The position numbers were made by a program, and so were the translations under genes. Below are positions 43,063 to 51,987 of a DNA stretch of 52,086 nucleotides, in pieces; within the stretch, counting starts at the first letter, position 1; each line of letters begins with the position of its first letter. This stretch comes from Firmicutes bacterium HGW-Firmicutes-4 (GTDB lineage: Bacteria; Bacillota; Clostridia; Eubacteriales; Eubacteriaceae), in NCBI GenBank assembly GCA_002841405.1, contig PGZR01000019.1:1-52086 (forward strand), in the 5' to 3' direction. Under the pieces are notes generated by a model. That model was given only the letters and a program-made list of their open reading frames with translations. It was not told the origin of the DNA and did no database searches.

Positions 43063-43548
43063 TCAGGATAAGTCGGAAGATTGCCAGTTTTTGCAAACAT
43101 CGGACCAGGCCACGCTGTTTGAATACTTTACCAGTTCATCAATGGTCAGCTCGATGACGCTGTTGCTACTGCCACAGGCGGGGAAGACAGTTTCGAATCG
43201 TTGCAGCGAATGATCCAGATAAACATCTACACCAGCATTGATGGCAAAGGGACAGACGCCGCCGATGCCATGACCGATGCAACGATCTACTTCTGCTGGG
43301 GAGAGCATCTTGGCCTTTGTTTTGAAATGAGCCTTGAACTTGGCGTTGTCTATTTTGGCATCTCCGGCAGTTACCACCAACACACATTTTTCCGCCAATT
43401 TAAACGACAAGGTTTTGGCGATTCGCTCCGGAGCACATCCCAGGGCCTGGGCCGCCAGCTCTACCGTAGCCGACGAGGTTTCAAATTCCTGGATCCGTGA
43501 ATCCAGATCCCATTGTTTAAAATAGTCCCGCACTTTTTCAATTGACAT
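43063..43548 (-). CDS. YbaK/EbsC-family aminoacyl-tRNA deacylase
   Basis: 161 residues. Cytosolic trans-editing enzyme family that hydrolyses mischarged tRNA such as Cys-tRNA(Pro). Visible: AAQALGCAPERIAKTLSFK, the conserved Lys in GDAKIDNAKFK, and GIGGVCPFAI, with C-terminal ELTIDELVKYS. AGGAG lies upstream of the ATG. Exact tRNA specificity is not decidable from sequence. Confidence 0.9.
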   Translation of the reverse strand: MSIEKVRDYFKQWDLDSRIQEFETSSATVELAAQALGCAPERIAKTLSFKLAEKCVLVVTAGDAKIDNAKFKAHFKTKAKMLSPAEVDRCIGHGIGGVCPFAINAGVDVYLDHSLQRFETVFPACGSSNSVIELTIDELVKYSNSVAWSDVCKNWQSSDLS

Positions 43549-43569
43549 TTTGCTAAGCTCCTGTTCATA

Positions 43570-43587
43570 TGATATTAATTAATATCA
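43570..43587. promoter_or_regulatory. 18-bp perfect palindrome before the deacylase gene
   Basis: TGATATTAATTAATATCA, fully symmetric, 22 bases before the minus-strand start. A/T-rich operator or promoter element; not an exact Fur or PerR box. Confidence 0.5.
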
Positions 43588-43671
43588 ATCTTATCATATT
43601 TTATTTTCAAGAACAAATGGCAAAAAATGTCACGACAAGTTTATACGCGTTTTTAAAAAAAAATTCCAATA

Positions 43672-43709
43672 AAAAAGCAGTGATCCCGGATGGATGCACT
43701 GCTTTTTTT
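43672..43709 (+). terminator. Orphan terminator hairpin
   Basis: AAAAAGCAGTG with CACTGCTTTTT around a 14-nt loop, followed by Ts. No gene ends here on the plus strand, so either a small RNA starts near the palindrome at 43570 or a gene has been lost. Confidence 0.7.
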
Positions 43710-43844
43710 ATATTAGGAATGAAAAGAAAAAGGGGAGATGTTTATCTCTTAAATAAATAATACCCCCCTAACCTTTAGGGAAACTTGGAATTCAGTAATT
43801 TTTAAGAAAAGTCGCGAGGGTTGAATGGTATAAATAATTAGCGA

Positions 43845-43873
43845 TTGAAAAAAAGCGTTTCAACGGGTATAAT
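43845..43873 (+). promoter_or_regulatory. Promoter of the subtilase gene
   Basis: TTGAAA (43845-43850), 17 bp, TATAAT (43868-43873); about 120 nt leader. Confidence 0.75.
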
Positions 43874-43999
43874 TTTAATAGCTGAAAATATAATAATATC
43901 AAATAAAAAACTGTCAATGGCTTAAGTTAAAAAGAAATACTGGAGTAATTAAAAATAAATCTCCTGGATAAAAAAAAGAAAGCATAAGAGGTAACAGCA

Positions 44000-45994
44000 A
44001 TGAAATTCAAGAAGGTAATCGTTTTCTTTCTGGCAATGGTTTTAATTGGAAGTTCCTGTCCGCTGGGAGTCATGGCAGAAGATCAATCGATGGTCATTCA
44101 AAGTCTGGATCAAGTCGCAAATCTTGATGGCAATTCAAATATTGATGACCAGATCATTGTTATTTACAAAGATCAGGCCAGGGTTGGCAGTCTTGCCCTG
44201 ACCAGCCAGGACATTAAGGGTGGCGAAACATTAAATGATCAGGTGGATATCATCGAAGTGGCTGATTCCGCCAATACAGACGCTCTGATTTCAAAATTGT
44301 CAGAAAATCCCAATGTGCTGGTAGCTGAAAGAAACGCTTATATTCAGACATCAGCTCTTCCCAATGATCCTAATTTATCAGAAGCCTGGCAGTTTGAGCG
44401 GATTGGCGCCGATGAGACCTGGAACAAGGTCAGTAATACAGCAACGGTGGTAGTAGCTGTCATCGATACCGGTCTCAATACCCAGCACCCTGACATTGCC
44501 GATAATGTGGTAGCCGGTTATGACTATGTTGATGGTACCACCGACATGGTCGATTTATCCGGTCATGGCACGCTGGTCTCGGGCTGTGTAGCGGCGGTAG
44601 CCAATAATGGCATCGGTATTGCCGGCATCACCGGTACCGCAAACATCAAAGTTGCCCCCTATCGGGTAGGCGGTGGATTTGATGGTGATAAGAATCTGGA
44701 TGTGGGCTATATTTGTGCCGCCTTATATGATGCGGCAGCACGTCAAGATGTAAAAGTCATCAATATGAGTTTTGGTGGCTATATGGTTTCAGCAGCTTTG
44801 CGGACGGCGGTGGAAAATGCTGCCAATGCTGGTAAGGTGCTGGTGGCGGCCTCGGGAAATGAAGGCAGTAACGCTAATTACAGCGGCGAACTGGCGGTTC
44901 CGGCTTCCTATAATAATGTCATCTCGGTGGGCGCCACCGACAATACCAATAAGATTGCTTATTTTTCCCAACACAACAGTCTGGTTGATTTATGTGCTCC
45001 GGGGTACAAAGTATATTCGACAAATCATGACGGAACCTATGAAGAAGCTTCCGGGACCTCTTTTGCTAGTCCCATTACAGCTGGAGCCTGTGCGGTGTTA
45101 ATGGCCGCGGACCATACCATGACCAGTACCCAGGTGGAAACCCTGCTTAAAGAAACAGCTTTAGATTTTGGCTCGACTGGCCGAGATGATTACTACGGTT
45201 ACGGCATGATTCAGCTAGATGCCGCTATGGCCAGGGTTACGCCGAGCAATCCATTAACGATTGACACCTTTACCGTTGATAAACCAACAGGACAAACACT
45301 GGGAACGCTGCTTACCCTGAGTGCCGCAGCCAGCGGCGGTGAAGGGGCTTACAGTTACGGATTTTATTATGATTTAAATGGAAAAACCACAACTATTCAG
45401 AATTACAGCAGCGTTTCCACAGCTGCCTTCACGCCAATTGAAGCGGGAATCTATACCTTGTCGGTACAGGTGTTGGATGGAAAAGGCAATACACTTAAAG
45501 ATTCGATTGTAAATTATGTGGTCAAAGATAAAGTGGCTCCAGCCATTGAATACCGAACCCATGTCCAAAATGTCGGCTGGCAGAGTCTGGTCGCTGACGG
45601 TGCGGTTAGCGGAACTGCCGGGAAATCGCTGCGACTGGAAGCAATTGAGATCAATACCATTACCCAAAACTATAACCTTGGGGTGAAATATAAAACCCAT
45701 GTCCAAAACATCGGCTGGCAGAATTTTGTGGCTGATGGCGCTTTAAGTGGAACCGAAGGGAAATCATTGCGACTCGAAGCCATCGCTATTGAACTAACCG
45801 GTACCGATGCTGAGCTTTTTGATATATATTATCAGGTTCATGCCCAGAACGTAGGCTGGATGGACTGGGCCAGCAATGGTCAGCAAGCCGGAACCGCTGG
45901 TTTCGGGTATCGGCTGGAAGGTATCCGGATTAAGATTGTGCCCAAGGGCAGTATTGCCCCAGGTCCGATTGTTAATCCATTTATCGAAAAGTGA
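44000..45994 (+). CDS. Secreted subtilisin-like serine protease with three ChW repeats
   Basis: 664 residues. Signal peptide 1-26 ending VMA; I9-type propeptide to about 117; S8 peptidase domain with Asp156 (VIDTG), His189 (GHGTLVSG), Asn287 (ASGN) and Ser354 (GTSFASP), so the catalytic set is complete. A linker of about 100 residues with an Ig-like look (PLTIDTFTVDKPTG..) precedes three ChW repeats at about 517-551, 563-597 and 610-645, each with (Y)..H.QN.GW and G(T).G...RLE.I.I. ChW repeats occur on secreted clostridial proteins and are thought to mediate surface or substrate contacts. Own promoter and terminator. Confidence 0.93.
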   Translation: MKFKKVIVFFLAMVLIGSSCPLGVMAEDQSMVIQSLDQVANLDGNSNIDDQIIVIYKDQARVGSLALTSQDIKGGETLNDQVDIIEVADSANTDALISKLSENPNVLVAERNAYIQTSALPNDPNLSEAWQFERIGADETWNKVSNTATVVVAVIDTGLNTQHPDIADNVVAGYDYVDGTTDMVDLSGHGTLVSGCVAAVANNGIGIAGITGTANIKVAPYRVGGGFDGDKNLDVGYICAALYDAAARQDVKVINMSFGGYMVSAALRTAVENAANAGKVLVAASGNEGSNANYSGELAVPASYNNVISVGATDNTNKIAYFSQHNSLVDLCAPGYKVYSTNHDGTYEEASGTSFASPITAGACAVLMAADHTMTSTQVETLLKETALDFGSTGRDDYYGYGMIQLDAAMARVTPSNPLTIDTFTVDKPTGQTLGTLLTLSAAASGGEGAYSYGFYYDLNGKTTTIQNYSSVSTAAFTPIEAGIYTLSVQVLDGKGNTLKDSIVNYVVKDKVAPAIEYRTHVQNVGWQSLVADGAVSGTAGKSLRLEAIEINTITQNYNLGVKYKTHVQNIGWQNFVADGALSGTEGKSLRLEAIAIELTGTDAELFDIYYQVHAQNVGWMDWASNGQQAGTAGFGYRLEGIRIKIVPKGSIAPGPIVNPFIEK

Positions 45995-46039
45995 CTAACC
46001 AAGATGACGGCAAAAGCCGATTAGAAATTTAACCATACG

Positions 46040-46065
46040 GGCCAGCGAAAGCTGGTCTATTTTTA
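46040..46065 (+). terminator. Terminator after the subtilase gene
   Basis: GCCAGC-GAAA-GCTGGT stem-tetraloop (46041-46056) followed by a T-rich stretch. Confidence 0.75.
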
Positions 46066-46154
46066 ATTAATCACTTAAAATGTCATCATTCTAAATTTAT
46101 CCGGGTTTAATCGAAGTTGTCCGAGATATTCCATTTATTTTTGGCTGGAAAGGG

Positions 46155-46160
46155 TATAAT
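46155..46160 (+). promoter_or_regulatory. -10 element of the solute-binding protein operon
   Basis: TATAAT with a weak -35 region (CATTTA at 17 bp). Distance to the ATG about 110 nt. Confidence 0.5.
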
Positions 46161-46269
46161 ATAAGAGTAGTTATTACTTTCAAAAAAATGACAGGAGTGA
46201 TTATGATTATTTAAAAAATCGCAGTTGCGATTCAATCTGGGGACGACCTTATGACACAGGAGAATGACC

Positions 46270-47142
46270 ATGATTAATAATAAAAAATTTCAATCGGCTC
46301 TGTTAACCATTATTGTATTGTTAATCGGAGTAATCATTTTGGGGGGATGTAAGACCGAAAAGATTGAGCCGAACCCAGTGGATTCAACCAATACCCAGGC
46401 AGAAACCAACGACAATCAAACAACCGACAAGATTATCATTGTCACCGGAGAGTATGCGCCCTTTACAACCGAAAATATGGCCGGTTATGGTGTTTTCACT
46501 CAGATTGTTGAGGCCGTGCTAACAGAAAGCGGACTGGAAAGTGAAGTTAAGTTCTATCCTTGGGCCAGAGCTTCAGAAATGGTTGAAAAAGGTGAAGCCT
46601 GGGCAGCATTTCCTTATGGATATATAACTGAAATGGCCCAGGTATACGATTATTCTGAGTCCATCATTCAAAGCCCCCATAAGTTTTATTATCTTAAATC
46701 TAATCAGAAATTGGCACTGGAAGGTGCGGATTTTTCAAAAATCAGCGACTTTGGCAGCTATACCTTTGGCGGTGCTAATGATTATTGGTACGGGAATAAA
46801 ACGACCCTTGAGAACAGTGGCGTAAAGGTAGAGTGGGCCAATGATGTGGATGCGCTGCTAAAAATGCTCCATGCCGGAAGAATTGATTTTCTGATTGAAG
46901 ATTATCAAGTCGCTGATGAAGCCATTGCCCGGCTTTTTCCTGAAGATACTGATGCTTTTGCCACGCTTCCCAACACAGCATCGCAGCATGATTACTATTT
47001 AATCATTTCAAAAGTTTATCCCAATTCGCAGATTTACCGGGAAAAATTCAATGCAGCATTACAGATGCTGAAAAACAATGGTACAATTGATCGTATTCTA
47101 ATCGAAAATGGACTCGAGTCAAACCACTCGGAGGGTTTTTAA
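46270..47142 (+). CDS. Family-3 solute-binding lipoprotein
   Basis: 290 residues. Lipobox LGGC with Cys27, so anchored outside the membrane. Mature part is a PBP type 2 (SBP_bac_3) fold: ITGEYAPFTTENM-like start (VTGEYAPFTTENMAGYGVFTQIV), WARASEMVEKGEAWAAFPYG, and LLKMLHAGRIDFLIEDYQVADEA. The ATG at 46270 is preferred to 46264 because AGGAGA lies right before the latter. No transporter genes follow; instead the stop overlaps a membrane GGDEF-EAL gene (TAATG). Probably a ligand sensor rather than a transport component (inference). Confidence 0.87.
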   Translation: MINNKKFQSALLTIIVLLIGVIILGGCKTEKIEPNPVDSTNTQAETNDNQTTDKIIIVTGEYAPFTTENMAGYGVFTQIVEAVLTESGLESEVKFYPWARASEMVEKGEAWAAFPYGYITEMAQVYDYSESIIQSPHKFYYLKSNQKLALEGADFSKISDFGSYTFGGANDYWYGNKTTLENSGVKVEWANDVDALLKMLHAGRIDFLIEDYQVADEAIARLFPEDTDAFATLPNTASQHDYYLIISKVYPNSQIYREKFNAALQMLKNNGTIDRILIENGLESNHSEGF

Positions 47143-49559
47143 TGAAGGGTTTTCAAACAAAAAAACTTAGCACGGCGTTACTGCTGCCAATTATCCTGAC
47201 TGTTTTTGTAGCACTCATATTGCTGACAATCGTTGATGCGGCAACCGAAAAAATCCATTTGACTGAGGATCTGAATATTGAGGCGGAGCACATCTTGAAT
47301 ATTACCGCTGATGCGTCCGAAGAAGCTTTTTGGACCTATAATAATGTGAGTCTTCAAAAAATTGGTGAAACCCTGGCTGGTTATCAGGAGATAGCGGCCA
47401 TCAAAATGGTGGATGCTGAAAATCTGGTTGTTTTTGAAACCAGCAAGGACTCTGAACCCTATCAAAGCGCATATCGGTATCCGGTGTTTACCCAGGAGAT
47501 TTTTAAGTATGATCAAAAAATCGGTGAAATACAGTTGGTCTTTACCAACTATTATTTAAATCAGGCGATTTTCTCAGCAATCATCATGGGTTTTATCCGA
47601 ACCATTTTCATCAGTTTAATCATTGTGGTATTGATTTTGTTTTTATCCAGAAATCTTTCTGAATCCATTGACGGCATTGCTGCTGGAGTTAAAGGATTTG
47701 CAGAAGGTGATACCGAAATCCGGATACAGGTGAAAGACAGTCATGAAATAAAAAATCTGGCTGATCGGATTAATACATTGTTTGATGATATACTGGACTC
47801 ACGGCGGCAACTCACCGAAAACTACGAAAAGCTGGAAAGACAGGAAGAAGCGTTGCGTATTTCTGAAGAGCGCTATCGTTATGCCGTTGAGGGGTCTAAC
47901 GATGCCATCTGGGACTGGGATTTACAGAGCAACGAATATTATGTTTCCCTGCGGGGCTTGCAAATGATCGGATTTTTGGAACAAACCAATATAAGCCTTG
48001 AAGCCTGGAAGGCTTTTATCCATCCCCAGGATCAAGGCCATTTTGACAACTATCTCCAGGGTTTTTACCGGCATGATACAAATTTTGGTCAGCTTGAATT
48101 CAGGATAATTGGAAGCAAAGGTGAAACCCGTTGGATCTTTTGTCGGGGCAAGGGAATTTTCAACCAGAACAATGATCTGATACGAGTGTCTGGCTTTTAT
48201 ACCGATATCACCGATCGTATCAACGCCGAAAATGCCATTAATCGTTTGGCCTATTATGATGTGTTAACCGGATTGCCCAATCGCGCCATGCTTTATGAGC
48301 AATCTAATCAGCTGTTTGCAGAACTGCAGCGGGCGGATAAAAGCGGCGCCTTGCTTTATATCGATCTGGATAATTTCAAAGCAATCAACGATACCAGGGG
48401 ACATACCATCGGGGATCATGTGCTGGTCAGCATCGCCAGAAAACTGGTTGATACCCTCCACTGCGATACCATTGCCAGAATTGCTGGTGATGAACTGGTG
48501 GTCATTGATAAAGACTGTACGATGATGGAAGCGAGCAAGCTGGCCAATGAGATTATGAGCATTATTAATAAGCCTTGGAATATCGAGGGCTTTGAGTTTA
48601 ACATAACCTGCAGCATCGGGATCACGATGTTTCCTGCGGATGGTACAGATATCAATAAGTTGCTGATGAATGCAGACTCAGCGATGTACCATGCCAAGGA
48701 ACAGGGAAAGGATCAATTTAAATTTTTCGAACAAAGCACCAACGAGATGATGGTAAAAAAAATTGAGCTTCAATACGAAATCAGGCGGGGCATCGCAAAC
48801 CAGGAATTTCTCCTGTATTACCAGCCACAGGTGAATTGTGCAACTGGTTTGATCTGCGGTGTGGAAGCGTTGGTCCGATGGCAGCATCCCACCCGGGGTC
48901 TATTACCGCCACTTGAATTTATCAGTCTGGCGGAAGAATCCGGCCTGATTATCCCGCTGGGTGAACAGATTCTGACTACCGCCTGTGAACAAAGTGCAGC
49001 TTGGGAAAGAGCGGGCTATAAAAATTTGACCATGGCCGTTAATTTTTCTGCCAAACAAATCAATAAGAAGAATATCACCGAGGTAATTTTTAGAATATTG
49101 GATAAAACTGGCATGAGGCCGGAACTTCTGGATATCGAAATTACTGAAAGCATCGCCATGGAAAATCTGGAGAACACCCTGGCAATTATTAACAAGATTA
49201 AGAATCATGGCATTAAATTTTCGCTAGACGATTTTGGAACCGGCTATTCATCCCTTAATTATCTCCATAAGCTGCCCATCGATCATTTAAAAATTGACAA
49301 ACAATTTGTTCAAAACATAAGGCCGAGGAGTTTTGAAGAAGTGGTGATTAAGGCTACCATCGAAATTGCCCATCGTATGAACCTGATTGTTGTTGCCGAA
49401 GGAATCGAAACAAGGGAACAGTTCGAAGCAATTTTAAAATTTGAAGGGGACCGTGCTCAAGGCTATCTTTTCAGCAAACCAGTACCGGCGCAAGCGCTGG
49501 AAACCATGTTGAATAACGTTTTTAATCCGGTGGGAGGGAACCAAGATGAAATTTATTGA
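47142..49559 (+). CDS. Membrane PAS-GGDEF-EAL protein, likely c-di-GMP phosphodiesterase
   Basis: 805 residues. Helices about 10-31 and 146-168 enclose a ~110-residue outside domain; HAMP (about 168-222), PAS with PAC (245-360), GGDEF (370-530), EAL (545-795). The GGDEF loop is degenerate: AGDEL at 448-452, no RxxD I-site. The EAL domain is intact: EAL575-577 in EALVRW, AVNFSA, the Glu in DIEITES, DDFGTGYSS (Asp696/697), KID near 717 and VVAEGIET. So hydrolysis of c-di-GMP is expected, with GGDEF perhaps regulatory. Overlaps the binding-protein gene upstream and DUF4153 gene downstream. Confidence 0.92.
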   Translation: MKGFQTKKLSTALLLPIILTVFVALILLTIVDAATEKIHLTEDLNIEAEHILNITADASEEAFWTYNNVSLQKIGETLAGYQEIAAIKMVDAENLVVFETSKDSEPYQSAYRYPVFTQEIFKYDQKIGEIQLVFTNYYLNQAIFSAIIMGFIRTIFISLIIVVLILFLSRNLSESIDGIAAGVKGFAEGDTEIRIQVKDSHEIKNLADRINTLFDDILDSRRQLTENYEKLERQEEALRISEERYRYAVEGSNDAIWDWDLQSNEYYVSLRGLQMIGFLEQTNISLEAWKAFIHPQDQGHFDNYLQGFYRHDTNFGQLEFRIIGSKGETRWIFCRGKGIFNQNNDLIRVSGFYTDITDRINAENAINRLAYYDVLTGLPNRAMLYEQSNQLFAELQRADKSGALLYIDLDNFKAINDTRGHTIGDHVLVSIARKLVDTLHCDTIARIAGDELVVIDKDCTMMEASKLANEIMSIINKPWNIEGFEFNITCSIGITMFPADGTDINKLLMNADSAMYHAKEQGKDQFKFFEQSTNEMMVKKIELQYEIRRGIANQEFLLYYQPQVNCATGLICGVEALVRWQHPTRGLLPPLEFISLAEESGLIIPLGEQILTTACEQSAAWERAGYKNLTMAVNFSAKQINKKNITEVIFRILDKTGMRPELLDIEITESIAMENLENTLAIINKIKNHGIKFSLDDFGTGYSSLNYLHKLPIDHLKIDKQFVQNIRPRSFEEVVIKATIEIAHRMNLIVVAEGIETREQFEAILKFEGDRAQGYLFSKPVPAQALETMLNNVFNPVGGNQDEIY

Positions 49560-51348
49560 TAAGATCAGGGAAAAACTAAGCGGTCTCGTTGAAGCTTTAA
49601 TGCGATATCCACTCACCGTTGTGTTTTTGGTGGCAGCGGCGCTGGTAAATACCGTGGCCATTCATCAGGATGTCGACTATACCAAGTATTTTTTGACCTT
49701 TCTGGTTGGCGCTTTTCTGGGGTTTGCCCTCCAGGCGGCATGGGAGCGATTTTCTGATATGACATCTCACCGCATTGCAGCAATGGCGTTGGGTCTGGTT
49801 CTGACTCTGGGTTATTTTCTGATTGTCAGACAGTATACCAGCACCAGCATGGAAACTTGGATCCGCACCGCCGTGGCACTTTTTGCTCTGTTAATTGCAT
49901 ATATCTGGGTTCCGGTGATCAAAAGTGAAATTAGTTTTAACCAGAGTTTTATGGCAGCCTTTAAAGCGTTCTTCAATTCCCTGCTTTTTTCAGGGGTGCT
50001 TTTTATCGGAATCACTCTGATCATTACCGCCATTGATCTGCTGCTTTTCAGAGTCTCAGAAAAATCTTATCTGGATACCTTAAATATTGTTGGGATGCTG
50101 TTCGCACCCATTTATTTTCTCTCGCTGATTCCCCTTTATCCGGGACGCTTGGATAAAAGCCGGACTACTGATCAATTAGACAATAACCGCGAAAAGGTGA
50201 AACAGTCCTGCCTGTCTCCAAAATTTCTGGAGATCCTCGTCGCCTATATTGTTATACCGCTGTTGACCGTTTATACGGTGATAATGATTATTTATATTGC
50301 CAGAAACATCACCGGTGAATTTTGGACCGATAACCGCCTGGAACCAATGTTGGTGAGTTTTGCCAGCGCGGTAATACTGATTTATATTTTGGCCAGCAAC
50401 CTGGAAAACAGATTTGCTGAATTGTTCAGGAAAATTTTCCCCAAGGTACTGGTTCCGATTGTATTGTTTCAAATTGTCGCTTCAGTGTTGCGGATCCAGG
50501 AAACCGGGATGACCCATGGCCGTTACTTTGTGATTGTTTTTGGCATCTTTGCCGCTGTTTCCGGGGTCCTGATGAGTTTTATGCCAGTCCGAAAAAACGG
50601 GATTATCGCAGCCCTAATCATCGGATTCTCTCTGTTTTCGATTATTCCACCATTGGATGCTTTTACCATCAGTCGGACGAACCAGACCGGGCGGCTCACA
50701 GAGACTCTGGTTGCAAACAAGATGCTGGAAAATAACATGATCAATCCCAATGCATCGGTAGCTGAGGCGGACAAGAAGATTATTTCTGATTCAGTCAACT
50801 ATCTGGCGATGATGGAGTACACCAAAGAGATTTCTTATCTGGGTGAAGATTTTAATGTTTATGAAGATTTCTACGATACCTTTGGGTTTTATCGTTACGA
50901 GGAAAACCAATACCGACAGGATTCTATTTATTTGAATCTGGACCAGCAGTCGCCCCTTGATATTTCTGATTACGAGACCTTTGTAGTTGCAAATTTCTAT
51001 GGTGATGGTCAAAAACTGGATTCGAAAATTGCTGAATTTGATAAAAACGGAAAAACTTACACGCTTTCAAACGATAAAACAGCGGTTCCTGGAATGCTGA
51101 TCCTCTCAGACGAAACCGGCTCAGAGTTAATGCGGATTGACATGAAAAAAGTATTTGATCACTTTGATACATCCCCGGGTGGTGATTATCAGATCAGCAA
51201 AGACTCGATGTCGGCAGATGAGGCAACTTTCACCCAGGAAAATGACCAGGCAGTCATCTCCCTGGTTGCGATGTTTTTAGCAATTGAAAAATCAGGATCA
51301 GAACCGATATACAATGGTGATTTTTACGTCTTGGTTCATCTTAAATAA
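49546..51348 (+). CDS. DUF4153 membrane protein
   Basis: 600 residues. About eleven hydrophobic segments in residues 15-390, then a soluble C-terminal domain of about 200 residues. The DUF4153 pattern is visible in the WVPVIKSEISFNQSFMAAFKAFFNSLLFSGVL region and FAPIYFLSLIP. Function unknown in the family. ATG at 49546 lies inside the end of the previous gene with GGAGGG upstream, so it is co-translated with the GGDEF-EAL protein. Confidence 0.83.
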   Translation: MKFIDKIREKLSGLVEALMRYPLTVVFLVAAALVNTVAIHQDVDYTKYFLTFLVGAFLGFALQAAWERFSDMTSHRIAAMALGLVLTLGYFLIVRQYTSTSMETWIRTAVALFALLIAYIWVPVIKSEISFNQSFMAAFKAFFNSLLFSGVLFIGITLIITAIDLLLFRVSEKSYLDTLNIVGMLFAPIYFLSLIPLYPGRLDKSRTTDQLDNNREKVKQSCLSPKFLEILVAYIVIPLLTVYTVIMIIYIARNITGEFWTDNRLEPMLVSFASAVILIYILASNLENRFAELFRKIFPKVLVPIVLFQIVASVLRIQETGMTHGRYFVIVFGIFAAVSGVLMSFMPVRKNGIIAALIIGFSLFSIIPPLDAFTISRTNQTGRLTETLVANKMLENNMINPNASVAEADKKIISDSVNYLAMMEYTKEISYLGEDFNVYEDFYDTFGFYRYEENQYRQDSIYLNLDQQSPLDISDYETFVVANFYGDGQKLDSKIAEFDKNGKTYTLSNDKTAVPGMLILSDETGSELMRIDMKKVFDHFDTSPGGDYQISKDSMSADEATFTQENDQAVISLVAMFLAIEKSGSEPIYNGDFYVLVHLK

Positions 51349-51357
51349 TATCTAGAA

Positions 51358-51381
51358 AGTGGGGGAAACCCCGCTTTTTTT
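51358..51381 (+). terminator. Terminator after the DUF4153 gene
   Basis: GTGGGG-GAAA-CCCCGC stem followed by seven Ts. Confidence 0.88.
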
Positions 51382-51576
51382 AGTTTCATTTCTTTTTATG
51401 ATCTAGTTTTCGCTATTTAATTTTAAAATTGCACAATGACCAATCAAAGCCTGCCAAGAAGTGTTTATTTATAATATTAAACGCAAACAAATAAAAGTTT
51501 CGAATTCGAGATAAATATCCGCAAATTAAAGATTTAATAGAAATTAGTAAAATATTAAATACATTTAAAAAAGTAA

Positions 51577-51605
51577 TTGACGTTCCTTTACAACGGTGCT
51601 ATACT
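51577..51605 (+). promoter_or_regulatory. Promoter upstream of the methyltransferase gene
   Basis: TTGACG (51577-51582), 17 bp, TATACT (51600-51605). Near consensus; points toward the gene at 51988. Confidence 0.75.
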
Positions 51606-51987
51606 AAACACGTACAAATGAGTGAGAGAGGACAGAAATATTATTCAACTTCAATTTGGAATTCTAACTTTCACACAAGTTCAAAGCGATTGAAAAGAGT
51701 TTACACTTAACAAAAGATGATTTATGATCGTAATTGATTCCAACATATTGTGCATTTTAATATAAAATCAAAAAAGTTGCGAATTAAACTTTTTATTTCT
51801 GATCAGAGTTTAATTAAAAACAGCGGTTACTTTGTCTTTTTATTCCACGATTGGATTTTCAAGACGTCTGTCATTGACGGGAAGAATTTCTGGCGAAACA
51901 AGTTTTCGTAAAATTGAACACTTGCGATTAGTTTAAAATCAGTTCAAGATACTGAAAATTATAAAATTACCTGGAGGTATGAGTAGA

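Larger units (their letters stand above)
43588..43999. other. Intergenic region with a hairpin and the protease promoter
   Basis: 412 bases without a supported gene. It holds a terminator-like hairpin (43672-43709), a small CCCTAA/TTAGGG hairpin near 43767 and the promoter at 43845. A 63-codon frame at 43569-43760 has no ribosome site and runs through the hairpin, so it was not called. Confidence 0.6.
51349..51987 (+). other. Long intergenic region with leader of the methyltransferase gene
   Basis: 639 bases without a supported gene: terminator at 51358-51381, A/T-rich sequence, promoter at 51577-51605, then a leader of about 375 nt. The leader contains an 8-bp hairpin (AATTAAAC 51782-51789 with GTTTAATT 51808-51815) and a GACGTC..GACGG hairpin near 51860; no known riboswitch or terminator was recognised in it. 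Confidence 0.6.

Noticed and set aside
43569..43760. 63-codon plus-strand reading frame
   Set aside because: No ribosome binding site, A/T-driven composition and it runs through a terminator hairpin.
46203..46214. ATG-ATT-ATT-TAA mini-frame upstream of the solute-binding gene
   Set aside because: Three codons only; no evidence of translation or attenuation.
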